NCBI GenBank assembly: GCA_963756525.1
Contig: CAVWNR010000001.1
Span: 434,001-498,000 of the forward strand
Length of the DNA: 64,000 nucleotides
Source of the DNA: CAVWNR01 sp963756525
GTDB lineage: Bacteria; Actinomycetota; Actinomycetes; Mycobacteriales; Jatrophihabitantaceae
Reading direction: 5' to 3'
This document shows positions 35,466-46,536 of the stretch, piece by piece (the stretch's first letter is position 1; each line of letters starts with the position of its first letter). The translations under genes were made by a program, and so were the position numbers. The notes under the pieces are model-generated. The model searched no databases and was not told the DNA's origin. It saw only the letters and a list, made by a program, of their open reading frames with translations.

Positions 35466-36620
35466 CTACTTGACTCCGTTAGCCGAGCACTTGGCGGCGT
35501 AGGAGCCGGTGCACACCTGGCTCTTGGGGGTGTAGTTGTCGTTGATCGGCTCGGCCACGTTGGCCTTGGTGATGGTGATCGGCTGGGCCAGGATTGCCGG
35601 CACCTTCTTGCCATTCGTCGTGTCGGTGACCGTAGCGGTCGTCGTGGGCACCTTGCCGTTGACGATCTGGGTGATCGCGTCGATCGCCGGGCCCGCCTCG
35701 AGGCGTGACGGCTTGTAGATCGTGAAGCACTGGTCGCCGTCCATGATGTGCTGCAGGCCTTGTGCCGTGGCGTCCTGGCCGGACACCGCGAGCTTGCCGT
35801 TGAGGTGCTGGTTGGTCAGCTTGGCGATGACCGCGTTGGCCATACCGTCGTTGGCGACCATGACGGCCTTGATGTTCGGGTGCGCCGTCAGCATGGAGCT
35901 GAAGGTGACGCCGGCCGTCGGGTTGTCCCAGTTGGCGACCCACTGGTCAGCGACCTTGGTCCAGCCGGACTGCTTGGAGAGCACGCTGTCGTAGCCCTTC
36001 TTGAACGCCGCCGCGTTGCTGTCGGTGGGTGAACCGTTCACATCGACGTACTGCACCGAGCTCAGGCCCTTGACCTGCGAGCACTGCGTCAGCGCCTTAC
36101 CCTGCGCTTCGCCGACTGCGACGCCGTCGAAGGAGATGTAGAGCGCCGCGCTGCCGCCCTCGGTGTAGCGGTCGTAGTCGATCGTCGTGATGCCCTTGCT
36201 CGCGGCCTCCTTCTCGATCGCCGCGCCCGACGCGTTGTCCAGGTTGACGATCATGAGGACCTTGACGCCCGCGCTCTCCATGCTCTCGGCGATGGTCTTC
36301 ATCGTGGCCGAGTTGCCCTGCGCGTTCTGGATCGTGCAGCTGAGGTTGTTCTTCTTGCAGTCAGCCGTCAGCGCGTCCGGGTCGGACGTGACCCACCGCT
36401 GGGACGACTTGGTGTCAGGCAGGATGATGCCGACCTTCGCGCCGTTGCCGTTGAGGGCGCCGCCGCCCCCGCTCGACGAGCTGGAGCTTGACGAGGACGT
36501 GGGGGAGCTGCCGCCGGAGGTCGTCGAGCTGGATCCGCTCTTCTTGCTGGAGGAGCACGCGCTCACGACGAGCGTGGCCGCCACCCCGACGACGACCAGG
36601 CCGAGTGCGCTTTTGCGCAT
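35466..36620 (-). CDS. Sugar ABC transporter substrate-binding lipoprotein
   Basis: 384 residues. Signal sequence with lipobox LVVSAC, Cys22 as the lipidated residue, then a Ser/Thr/Gly-rich linker to about residue 55. The mature part is a periplasmic-binding-protein type 1 fold (VGIILPDTKSSQRWVTSDPDAL, then NLDNASGAAIEKEA, and SGQDATAQGLQHIMDGDQCFTIYKP), close to XylF. Ribosome site AAAGGCGG precedes ATG 36620. It is the first gene of the sugar operon. Confidence 0.94.
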   Translation of the reverse strand: MRKSALGLVVVGVAATLVVSACSSSKKSGSSSTTSGGSSPTSSSSSSSSSGGGGALNGNGAKVGIILPDTKSSQRWVTSDPDALTADCKKNNLSCTIQNAQGNSATMKTIAESMESAGVKVLMIVNLDNASGAAIEKEAASKGITTIDYDRYTEGGSAALYISFDGVAVGEAQGKALTQCSQVKGLSSVQYVDVNGSPTDSNAAAFKKGYDSVLSKQSGWTKVADQWVANWDNPTAGVTFSSMLTAHPNIKAVMVANDGMANAVIAKLTNQHLNGKLAVSGQDATAQGLQHIMDGDQCFTIYKPSRLEAGPAIDAITQIVNGKVPTTTATVTDTTNGKKVPAILAQPITITKANVAEPINDNYTPKSQVCTGSYAAKCSANGVK

Positions 36621-36768
36621 GGGCTCTACCGCCTTTCGCGGTTGTCAGACCGGGCGGGCACAGGAGGCGCCGGATCCGGCTTTATCGAATGTTGTGGCCG
36701 TGAACTTATCTCTCCACCCGCTGCTTGCGCAGGCCCGTGACCGAAGTGTTACCGCACCGGAATCGCGC

Positions 36769-39576
<2,808 letters not shown>

Positions 39577-39596
39577 GTCGGCTCCTTCTCGAATTG

Positions 39597-39610
39597 TCTC
39601 GACGTCAAGA
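39597..39610 (-). promoter_or_regulatory. Dyad upstream of acnA, possible operator
   Basis: TCTCGACGTCAAGA on the + strand is a 14-bp palindrome around GACGTC with one mismatched pair. It lies 21-34 bp before the acnA start, where it would cover the promoter or early leader. Which regulator binds it cannot be read from the sequence. Confidence 0.45.
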
Positions 39611-39800
39611 TATCACCGTCGACTCGTGCCCGTACGGTCTGCTTGCACGGTGCGCCGCCGCGCGCGATTCGAGCGGTTTGCGCGGTCTGTGTGGCGGATG
39701 TTGCTGCTGTTTCTAAAGAGACCTCTGGCGTATCCGGGGCAGTAGTGGCAATCTGACGCTGGAAGCCGACCGGATGGGCCCACGAGGGGAACCGAACGCC

Positions 39801-41324
39801 GTGCTCGTCAACCGCCAGGCCCGCCGCTGGGTGCGCGTCGTCGCGCTCGTCAGCGGGCTCGCCGTCAGCGCCGCGCTGCTCGTCAACCCGGCAACCACGG
39901 CAGCGGACCCGGCGCCGCCGCCGAACCCGAGCGACGGGCAGATCCACAACGCGCAGCAGGCCAAGGACAATCTCGCCAACCAGATCGGCCAGCTGTCCGG
40001 GCAGATCGCCGCGCTGCAGAGCCAGATCAGGATGCTCAACGGCAACGCCGAACTGGCCGAGCAGAGGCTGGCGCTCGCGGTGCAGCAGCTGCAAGAGGCG
40101 CAGGCCGCTGCGGCGAAGGCGAAGCAGCAGGTGCAGGCGGCGCAGAACGCGGTCGTTGCGGCCCGGAGCCGGTTCGACCAGTTCGCCCGTGACAGCTACA
40201 TGCAGGGCACCGTCGACGGCCTCACCGGCGGCCTGCTCACCGCCACCGACCCGAACGCGCTGCTGCAGCGCGGCGATCTGCTGCAGTACGCGGCCAGCAA
40301 CAAGATCGATGTCATCGGCGACCTCAGCCGCGCGACGATCGCGCGGTCCAACGCCGACGCCGCCGCCCGGCTGGCCGAGCAGAAGAAGGCCGCGGCTACC
40401 GCGGCTGCCGCCAAGGCGCGGCAGGATGCCGTGAACGCGCTGAACACGGCCAAGGCCGAGAACGGCCAGCTGCAGAGCCAGCTCGCGTCCAAGCAGACGT
40501 CCCTCGACGCCGCCAAGGAGCAGTTGGCCACCCTGAACGGGCAGCGCGCCAAATACGTCGCGTGGCAGAAGTACATGGCCTACCTGGCGTGGAAACGCGA
40601 GCAGGAACGGATCGCGGCAGCACGAGCGGCGGCTGCCGCGGCCGCGCGGGCCGCGGCAGCGCGGGCCGCGGCCGCGCAAGCGGCAGCAGCGCGAGCCGCG
40701 GCGGAGCAGGCCGCGGCGGAGCAGGCCGCACAGAACAGTGGCAGCGGCGGCAGCGGCGGCGGCGGCGGTAGCAACGGTGGCAGCGGTGGCAGCGGTGGCA
40801 GCGGTGGTGGCGGCGGTGGTGGCGGTGGCGGCGATGGTGGCACGGTGCTGCAGCCGGTTGCCGCCGCCCCGGCGCCGCCGGCGACGGGCTGGACGCCGGC
40901 CGCCGGGCAGGCCGCGGTCAACCGCGCGATGCAGTACCTCGGCTGGCCCTACGCGTGGGCCGGCGGGAACGCCAGCGGGCCGACCTACGGCGTCTGCGGC
41001 CCGGACGGCGCGTTCAACGACTGCAACGTGTACGGCTTCGACTGCTCCGGCCTGGCGATGTACGCCTGGGGTATCGACTGGGTGCATTTCGCGGCCACCC
41101 AGTACACCCAGGCCGGCAGCTTGCATCCCTCGACGGACCAGTTGATGCCTGGTGACCTGGTGTTCTGGAGCGACGACGGGACGATCTCCGGCATCGGCCA
41201 CGTCGCCATCTACATCGGCAACGGCAACGTCATCCAGGCGCCCTACAGCGGGGCGCAGATCGAGATCACGCCGCTGGACCAGGTCGAGGATGGCTACTTC
41301 GGCGCCACCCGCCCGCTGACCTGA
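39801..41324 (+). CDS. NlpC/P60 peptidoglycan hydrolase, RipA-like
   Basis: About 507 residues. Signal peptide (AVSAALLVNPATTAADP), then a long coiled coil (about 45-280) with heptad-rich Ala/Gln/Lys sequence, a low-complexity Ala-Arg stretch followed by a Gly/Ser linker (about 310-355), and a C-terminal NlpC/P60 domain with catalytic YGFDCSGLAMYAW and GIGHVAIYIG. It likely cleaves D-Glu-mDAP bonds during division. GTG 39801 has AGGGGA about 10 nt upstream; ATG 39774 is an alternative. Same place as ripA in mycobacteria. Confidence 0.93.
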   Translation: MLVNRQARRWVRVVALVSGLAVSAALLVNPATTAADPAPPPNPSDGQIHNAQQAKDNLANQIGQLSGQIAALQSQIRMLNGNAELAEQRLALAVQQLQEAQAAAAKAKQQVQAAQNAVVAARSRFDQFARDSYMQGTVDGLTGGLLTATDPNALLQRGDLLQYAASNKIDVIGDLSRATIARSNADAAARLAEQKKAAATAAAAKARQDAVNALNTAKAENGQLQSQLASKQTSLDAAKEQLATLNGQRAKYVAWQKYMAYLAWKREQERIAAARAAAAAAARAAAARAAAAQAAAARAAAEQAAAEQAAQNSGSGGSGGGGGSNGGSGGSGGSGGGGGGGGGGDGGTVLQPVAAAPAPPATGWTPAAGQAAVNRAMQYLGWPYAWAGGNASGPTYGVCGPDGAFNDCNVYGFDCSGLAMYAWGIDWVHFAATQYTQAGSLHPSTDQLMPGDLVFWSDDGTISGIGHVAIYIGNGNVIQAPYSGAQIEITPLDQVEDGYFGATRPLT

Positions 41325-41365
41325 CGCACGGCCCGGGCCGCCTGGTCGGTCCACTTTCCCATCAT

Positions 41366-41416
41366 TGTTGATGTTGGACTCGTGGCTGATATTCGACCAC
41401 TAGTCCAAGATCAACA
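41366..41416. repeat. Family 1 palindromic repeat, copy C; terminator containing a stop codon
   Basis: 51 bp; left arm TGTTGATGTTGGACTCGTGG pairs with the right arm at 17 of 20 positions; loop CTGATATTCGA. It separates the convergent NlpC/P60 gene and the small minus-strand gene, and the latter's TGA (41411-41413) lies in the right arm. Confidence 0.88.
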
Positions 41417-41659
41417 CGGTGGGTCGCGGGGGTGGCGGCGTCCGCTGCGGTCGAGCGGGGCGCGGGCGAGCAGGAATCCGCGACGGCCGAGGAAGTCGGC
41501 CAGGCCGTCGGCGTGGTCCTCGCAGGCAAGCCAGTGCTTGACCCGTCCCGCGTCGTGCAGCCTCGGGTTGCGCCAGGACAGGTCCTGGGTGGCCGGCGCG
41601 CGGCACCCCTTCGCCGAGCAGCGCGGCTGGTCGTCGTCGGGCGGGGCGGGCGGAAACAT
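41411..41659 (-). CDS. Small cysteine-containing protein of unknown function
   Basis: 82 residues. Pattern CSAKGCRAPATQDLSWRNPRLHDAGRVKHWLACEDHADGLADFLGRRGFL, with CX4C, then CEDH, which looks like a small zinc-binding fold. Very similar short proteins next to moxR in Streptomyces carry the misleading label acetone carboxylase. ATG 41659 is chosen because conservation begins just after it; TAGGTT lies 8 nt upstream, close to leaderless spacing. The TGA stop is inside family 1 repeat copy C, so the repeat probably replaced the original C-terminus. Confidence 0.75.
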   Translation of the reverse strand: MFPPAPPDDDQPRCSAKGCRAPATQDLSWRNPRLHDAGRVKHWLACEDHADGLADFLGRRGFLLARAPLDRSGRRHPRDPPC

Positions 41660-41740
41660 CCCGGGCAAACCTACAGGTGCGTCCCGTACCGTGACCGTGC
41701 GCAGCACCGCCCAGGACCGCACGAGCAGACCGGAGTCCAC

Positions 41741-42880
41741 GTGAGCGAGTACCCCGCCGGCCAGCCCGGCGCGAGCGGCCCGCAGGCCTACCCGCCGGCG
41801 CCGCCCGTGCACACCCCGGCTGCGGACGCCTCCGCGCTCGAGCGGGTGATGTTCGAGATCAAGCGGGTCATCGTCGGTCAGGAACGCCTTGTCGAGCGGA
41901 TGATGGTGGGGCTGCTGGCCCGGGGCCATTGCCTGCTCGAGGGCGTCCCGGGCGTGGCCAAGACCCTCGCCGTCGAGACGCTGGCCCGAACCGTGAGCGG
42001 GACGTTCGCGCGGATGCAGTTCACGCCGGACCTCGTGCCGTCCGACATCGTCGGCACCCGGATCTACCGGCAGGGCGCCGAGCGGTTCGACACCGAGCTC
42101 GGCCCGGTGTTCGCGAACTTCGTGCTGGCCGACGAGATCAACCGGGCGCCGGCGAAGGTGCAGTCGGCGCTGCTCGAGGTGATGGCCGAACGGCAGGTCA
42201 CCATCGGCGGCACCCGCTACCCGGCGCCGTCACCCTTCCTCGTCCTCGCCACGCAGAACCCCATCGAGAGCGAGGGCGTCTACCCGCTGCCCGAGGCGCA
42301 GCGCGACCGGTTCCTCATGAAGATCAACGTCGACTACCCGTCGGCGACCGAGGAGCGCGAGATCGTCTACCGGATGGGCGTGGAGCCGCCGGTGGCGAAC
42401 CCGGTCATCACCACCGGCGAGCTGGAGCGGCTGCAGCACACCGCCGCGCGGGTGTTCGTGCACCATGCGATCGTCGACTACGTCGTGCGGCTGGTCGTCG
42501 CGACGCGCAATCCCGCCCAGCACGGCATGCCCGACGTCGCGCAGTGGGTCAGCTACGGCGCCAGCCCGCGGGCGAGCCTGGGCCTGATCGCGGCCGGCCG
42601 CGCCATCGCGCTGCTGCGCGGACGCGACTACGTGCTGCCGCAGGACGTCCTCGACGTCGCCATCGACGTGCTGCCGCACCGGATCGTGCTCTCCTACGAC
42701 GCCATCGCCGACGGCGTGCCGGCGCTGCACGCCGTCCGGCGCCTGCTGCAGACGATCCCGCTGCCGCAGGTGGCGCCCAGGCAGCGCGCGAGCGGTCCGC
42801 CGGCCACGGTGCGGCCGGGTTACGGGCATCCGGCACCACCGCAGCACGGCGATCAGCCGCCGTGGGAACGCACGGCATGA
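41741..42880 (+). CDS. moxR: MoxR family AAA+ ATPase
   Basis: 379 residues. Walker A GVPGVAKT (near 67), Walker B FVLADEINRAPAKVQ, sensor VLATQNPIESEGVYPLPEAQRDRF, and a helical lid domain. These chaperone-like ATPases work with DUF58 and VWA proteins, which follow here. GTG 41741 has GGAG 5 nt before it; TACCGT at 41687-41692 is a plausible -10. The N-terminal 25 and C-terminal 40 residues are Pro-rich. Counterpart of mycobacterial moxR1. Confidence 0.94.
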   Translation: MSEYPAGQPGASGPQAYPPAPPVHTPAADASALERVMFEIKRVIVGQERLVERMMVGLLARGHCLLEGVPGVAKTLAVETLARTVSGTFARMQFTPDLVPSDIVGTRIYRQGAERFDTELGPVFANFVLADEINRAPAKVQSALLEVMAERQVTIGGTRYPAPSPFLVLATQNPIESEGVYPLPEAQRDRFLMKINVDYPSATEEREIVYRMGVEPPVANPVITTGELERLQHTAARVFVHHAIVDYVVRLVVATRNPAQHGMPDVAQWVSYGASPRASLGLIAAGRAIALLRGRDYVLPQDVLDVAIDVLPHRIVLSYDAIADGVPALHAVRRLLQTIPLPQVAPRQRASGPPATVRPGYGHPAPPQHGDQPPWERTA

Positions 42881-42897
42881 ACGACTGACCCACCGCC

Positions 42898-43854
42898 ATG
42901 ACCGACACCGGAACGCCCAGCCTTGACCTCACCGCCTCGGAGCCGCTGCTGCGGCGCCTGGAGCTGACGGTCCGCAACCGGCTCGACGGCCTGCTGCAGG
43001 GCAACTACCTCGGCCTGGTGCCCGGACCAGGCAGCGAGGCGGGGGAGTCGCGGCGGTACTTCCCGGGCGACGACGTGCGGCGGATGGACTGGCCGGTGAC
43101 CGCCCGCACGCTGGTGCCGCACGTGCGGCAGACCATCGCCGACCGGGAGCTGGAAACCTGGCTCGCGGTCGATCTGTCGCCCAGCGTCGATTTCGGCACG
43201 GCGCGCAGCGAAAAGCGCGAGCTGGTCCTCGCCGCCATCACCGCCGTCGTCTACCTCACCGCCCGCGGCGGCAACCGGATCGGCGCGGTGGTGACCACGG
43301 GCGAGCAGAGCTACCGCGTCCCGGCTCTGGCCGGCACGGTGCACGCCCGGCACCTCGTCAAGCGGATCGCGGAGACCCCCCGCGCCGCGTCCGGAGGCAG
43401 GGGGGACCTCGCCGCGGCACTCGAGCAGTTGCGCCGCCCCCCACGGCGCCGCGGCCTGGTCGTGGTGATCTCTGACTTCCTCACCGGCGACCGCGCGGGC
43501 GACGCCGCGGAACTCGCCTGGGAACGCCCGCTGCGCGGCCTCTCCGGCCAGCACCAGCTGCTTGCTGTCGAGGTGGTCGACCCGCGCGAGCTCGAGCTGC
43601 CCGCGGCCGGGCTGATGACCTTCGTCGATCCGGAGTCCGGCGAGCAGCTGGAGGTGCAGACCTCTGACGCGACGCTGCGGGCGCAGTACGCGGCCGCGGC
43701 GGCGGCGCAACGCGCCCGGATCGCCACCGCGCTGCGGCACGCGGGCGCCGCGCACCTGACTCTTCGTACCGATCGCGACTGGCTCACCGACGTCGTCCGG
43801 TTCGTCGTCACCCGGCGGCGGACGCTCGCCGGAGCGCAACCGGGGGTTCGCTGA
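42898..43854 (+). CDS. DUF58 domain protein
   Basis: 318 residues. The DUF58 signature RRYFPGDDVRRMDWPVTARTLVPHVRQ lies near residue 52, followed by a degenerate von Willebrand A-like fold with WLAVDLSPSVDFG (near 82) and VVVISDFL. It follows moxR by 17 bp and overlaps the VWA gene by 1 bp. In MoxR systems this protein is thought to link the ATPase to its client; Rv1480 is the mycobacterial counterpart. Confidence 0.92.
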   Translation: MTDTGTPSLDLTASEPLLRRLELTVRNRLDGLLQGNYLGLVPGPGSEAGESRRYFPGDDVRRMDWPVTARTLVPHVRQTIADRELETWLAVDLSPSVDFGTARSEKRELVLAAITAVVYLTARGGNRIGAVVTTGEQSYRVPALAGTVHARHLVKRIAETPRAASGGRGDLAAALEQLRRPPRRRGLVVVISDFLTGDRAGDAAELAWERPLRGLSGQHQLLAVEVVDPRELELPAAGLMTFVDPESGEQLEVQTSDATLRAQYAAAAAAQRARIATALRHAGAAHLTLRTDRDWLTDVVRFVVTRRRTLAGAQPGVR

Positions 43855-44810
43855 TGCACTTCCTGTCGCCCGCGTGGCTGCTGCTGCTCATCCCGGTGGC
43901 AGCGGCCCTGGGGGTCTACCTGCTGCTGCAGCTGCGCCGCAAGAAGTACGTCGCCCGGTTCAGCAACGTGGCTCTGCTCGCGAGCGTCGCGCCGCGCCGG
44001 CCGGGCTGGCGGCGTCATCTGACGTTCGCGCTGCTCCTGGTGGGGCTCTCGGTGCTCACCATCGGGGCGGCGCAGCCGACCGCATCGGTGAAAGTGCCGC
44101 GCGACCGCGCCACCGTGATGGTGGCCATGGACGTATCACTGTCGATGCAGGCCACCGACGTCCTGCCCAGCCGGATCCAGGCGGCGAAGGCAGCGGCCAA
44201 GGACTTCGTCGACCTGCTGCCGCCGCAGATCAACGTCGGGCTGGTCAAGTTCGGCGGCACGGCCGACGTCGTCGTGTCGCCGACGATCGACCGTGACACG
44301 GTGAAGGTCGCCATCGACGGGTTGCAGCTCGAAGACTCGACGGCCATCGGCGAGGGGGTGTTCAGCTGCCTGGATGCGATAAGCACGTTCAGCAAGACCT
44401 CGACCGCGAAGAACGACCAGCCCGCCCCGGCCCGGATCGTGCTGATGAGCGACGGCGCGAACAACAAGGGCCGGTCGGTGGCCTCGGCGATCACCGCGGC
44501 ACAGCAGGCGAAGGTGCCCGTGTCGACGATCGCTTTCGGCACCGACACCGGCACGGTGACCCTCGACGGCGAGCAGATCCCGGTGCCAGCCGACAAGCCG
44601 ACGCTGCGCGAGCTCGCGGTCAGCACCGGCGGCAGCTTCCACACCGCGGCGTCGGCGAACGAGCTGCGCACCGTCTACCACGACATCGGCTCGCAGATCG
44701 GCTACACGACCGAGCACCGGGTGATCAGCTGGCGGTTCCTCGCCATCGGGCTGCTCTTCACGCTCGCCGCGGCCGGCATGTCGCTGCTCTGGGGTGGCCG
44801 CCTGGTGTGA
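43854..44810 (+). CDS. VWA domain membrane protein
   Basis: 318 residues. Two N-terminal membrane helices (about 4-24 and 55-75), a von Willebrand A domain with a complete MIDAS: DVSLS near residue 99, a central T in DSTAIGEG, and MSDGAN, then a C-terminal membrane helix about 290-315. The MIDAS should bind a metal and a ligand. Together with moxR and DUF58 it forms a three-gene operon. Rv1481 is the counterpart, with roles suggested in envelope stress and infection. Confidence 0.93.
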   Translation: MHFLSPAWLLLLIPVAAALGVYLLLQLRRKKYVARFSNVALLASVAPRRPGWRRHLTFALLLVGLSVLTIGAAQPTASVKVPRDRATVMVAMDVSLSMQATDVLPSRIQAAKAAAKDFVDLLPPQINVGLVKFGGTADVVVSPTIDRDTVKVAIDGLQLEDSTAIGEGVFSCLDAISTFSKTSTAKNDQPAPARIVLMSDGANNKGRSVASAITAAQQAKVPVSTIAFGTDTGTVTLDGEQIPVPADKPTLRELAVSTGGSFHTAASANELRTVYHDIGSQIGYTTEHRVISWRFLAIGLLFTLAAAGMSLLWGGRLV

Positions 44811-44819
44811 TTCGGCGGG

Positions 44820-45773
44820 TCAGCCCTGCGGGTCGAGGATCAGCTTGCCGACCGACGACCGGTCGAGCAGCGCGCGGTGCGCGTCCGGGACACGGTCCAG
44901 CGAGTAGGTCGCCCCGATGACCGGCCGCAGCTCGCCCGCGGCGAGCATCCCGAGCAGGTCGGTCACCGCGGCGGCGAGCAGGCGGGGGCGCGCGACCACG
45001 TGGACGAGCCAGAAGCCGATCACCGCGGTGCTGTGCGCCAGCAGCGCACCCGGATCGACCGGGGTGGGCGCGGCGCGGGAGGCCATGCCGAAAACGGCGA
45101 GCCGGCCGAGCGGTGCGAGCGCCGCGAGGCTCTGGTCGAACACCCGGCCGCCGCTCATCTCCAGGACGACGTCCACGCGCTCGCCGCCGTTGGCCTCGCG
45201 CAGCACCGCAGTCAGGTCCGCGGCCGTGGAGTCGACGGCGGCGTCGGCACCGACGTCGAGCGCGACCTGGCGCTTCGCCGGGCTGGACGCGGTGGCGATC
45301 ACCCGCCGGGCGCCCCAGCGCTTGGCCAGCTGGATTGCGATCGTGCCCACCCCGCCGGCACCGGCGTGCACGACGACGCACTCGCCCGGCTGCAGGTGGG
45401 TGCTCGTGCGCAGCAGATGCCAGGCCGTGGCGCCCTGCACCAGCGCGGTGAGCGCGGCGGCGTCGCTGACGCCGTCCGGCACCGGGAACAGCTGCGTCGG
45501 CGTCACCGCGATCCGCTGTGCGTACCCGCCGCCTGGGACGAGGCCGAGCATGCGTCGTCCGTCCTCGCCGCGCACGACCACCTCGCTGCCCGGGATGAAC
45601 GGCAGCCGCTGCGGCGCGAGGTAGCTGTCCTCGGTCTGGTGGGTGTCGGCGTAGTTGATGCCGGCGGCGAGCACGTCGAGCACCTGCTGACCCGGTTCGG
45701 GCTGCGGCTCGGGCAGCTCGGCGACGCGCACGACGTCGGGTCCGCCGAACTCGGTGATCCGGATGCCTCGCAT
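44820..45773 (-). CDS. Zinc-free quinone oxidoreductase-like MDR protein
   Basis: 317 residues, medium-chain dehydrogenase superfamily. N-terminal GroES-like domain, NADPH-binding VVVHAGAGGVGTIAIQLAKRWGA near residue 140, no zinc-binding Cys cluster, and a C-terminal YSLDRVPDAHRALLDRSSVGKLIL signature of the QOR type. It should reduce quinones or enones using NADPH. ATG 45773 lies 6 nt after TACGGT, so it is probably leaderless. It is divergent from fabG and absent from the mycobacterial order here. Confidence 0.9.
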   Translation of the reverse strand: MRGIRITEFGGPDVVRVAELPEPQPEPGQQVLDVLAAGINYADTHQTEDSYLAPQRLPFIPGSEVVVRGEDGRRMLGLVPGGGYAQRIAVTPTQLFPVPDGVSDAAALTALVQGATAWHLLRTSTHLQPGECVVVHAGAGGVGTIAIQLAKRWGARRVIATASSPAKRQVALDVGADAAVDSTAADLTAVLREANGGERVDVVLEMSGGRVFDQSLAALAPLGRLAVFGMASRAAPTPVDPGALLAHSTAVIGFWLVHVVARPRLLAAAVTDLLGMLAAGELRPVIGATYSLDRVPDAHRALLDRSSVGKLILDPQG

Positions 45774-45779
45774 GAGCTG

Positions 45780-45785
45780 ACCGTA
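45780..45785 (-). promoter_or_regulatory. -10 box, leaderless promoter of the quinone oxidoreductase gene
   Basis: Minus-strand TACGGT, spacer CAGCTC (6 nt), then ATG 45773. Back to back with the fabG promoter. Confidence 0.6.
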
Positions 45786-45818
45786 CCGCCGAGCTGCCCG
45801 GCCGTCTCCGGCATCCGC

Positions 45819-45824
45819 TAGCGT
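45819..45824 (+). promoter_or_regulatory. -10 box, leaderless promoter of the fabG-inhA-hemH operon
   Basis: TAGCGT, 7-nt spacer, then GTG 45832. The -35 regions of this and the divergent promoter at 45780-45785 are adjacent, so polymerase binding may be exclusive. Confidence 0.55.
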
Positions 45825-45831
45825 GCGGCGG

Positions 45832-46536
45832 GTGAGCCGCTCTGTACTGGTCACCGGAGGCAACCGGGGCATCGGCCTGGCGATCGCGCGCGCGTTCGCC
45901 GGGGACGGCGACAAGGTGGCCGTGACCCATCGCGGCAGTGGGCCGCCCGACGGTCTGTTCGGCGTGCGCTGCGATGTCACCGACGCCGCCGAGGTCGACG
46001 CCGCGTTCACCGCCGTGGAGGCCGAGCACGGGCCGGTCGAGGTGCTCGTCGCCAACGCCGGCATCACCGACGACACGCTGCTGCTGCGGATGAGCGAGGA
46101 GTCGTTCACCCGGGTCGTGGACGCCAACCTCACCGGCGCCTACCGGGTGGCCAAGCGCGCCGCGCAGGGCATGCTGAAGGCCCGCCGCGGGCGGATGATC
46201 TTCATCTCGTCCGTGGTGGCGCTGATGGGCTCGCCGGGACAGGTGAACTACGCGGCGAGCAAGGCCGGGCTGATCGGGCTCGCGCGATCGATCGTCCGCG
46301 AGCTCGGCGGCCGCAACATCACCGCCAACGTGATCGCGCCCGGCTTCGTCGAGACCGACATGACCGCGCAGCTCACCGACGCCCGCCGGGCCGAGATCCT
46401 CGCCGGGGTTCCGTTGAAGCGCTACGGCACCGTCGACGAGGTCGCCGCGACCGCGGTGTTCCTCGCCTCGGAGCCGGCCGCGTACATAGCCGGCGCAGTG
46501 CTGCCGGTGGACGGCGGGCTGGGGATGGGGATCTGA
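45832..46536 (+). CDS. fabG: 3-oxoacyl-[ACP] reductase FabG
   Basis: 234 residues, short-chain dehydrogenase. NADPH motif TGGNRGIG near residue 7, NAG at VANAGITDD, catalytic Ser in IFISSVVALMG and YAASKAG (Tyr-X3-Lys). It reduces beta-ketoacyl-ACP in fatty-acid elongation. GTG 45832, giving MSRSVLVTGG, is chosen over GTG 45823 because 45823 lies in the -10 box. It is one base before inhA, the mycobacterial fabG1-inhA order. Confidence 0.95.
   Translation: MSRSVLVTGGNRGIGLAIARAFAGDGDKVAVTHRGSGPPDGLFGVRCDVTDAAEVDAAFTAVEAEHGPVEVLVANAGITDDTLLLRMSEESFTRVVDANLTGAYRVAKRAAQGMLKARRGRMIFISSVVALMGSPGQVNYAASKAGLIGLARSIVRELGGRNITANVIAPGFVETDMTAQLTDARRAEILAGVPLKRYGTVDEVAATAVFLASEPAAYIAGAVLPVDGGLGMGI

Noticed and set aside
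39611..39800. Possible c-di-AMP (ydaO) riboswitch before the NlpC/P60 gene
   Set aside because: Only a GAGGGGAACCGA-like string is present, right at the start codon; the pairing elements and space needed for the roughly 130-nt fold are missing.
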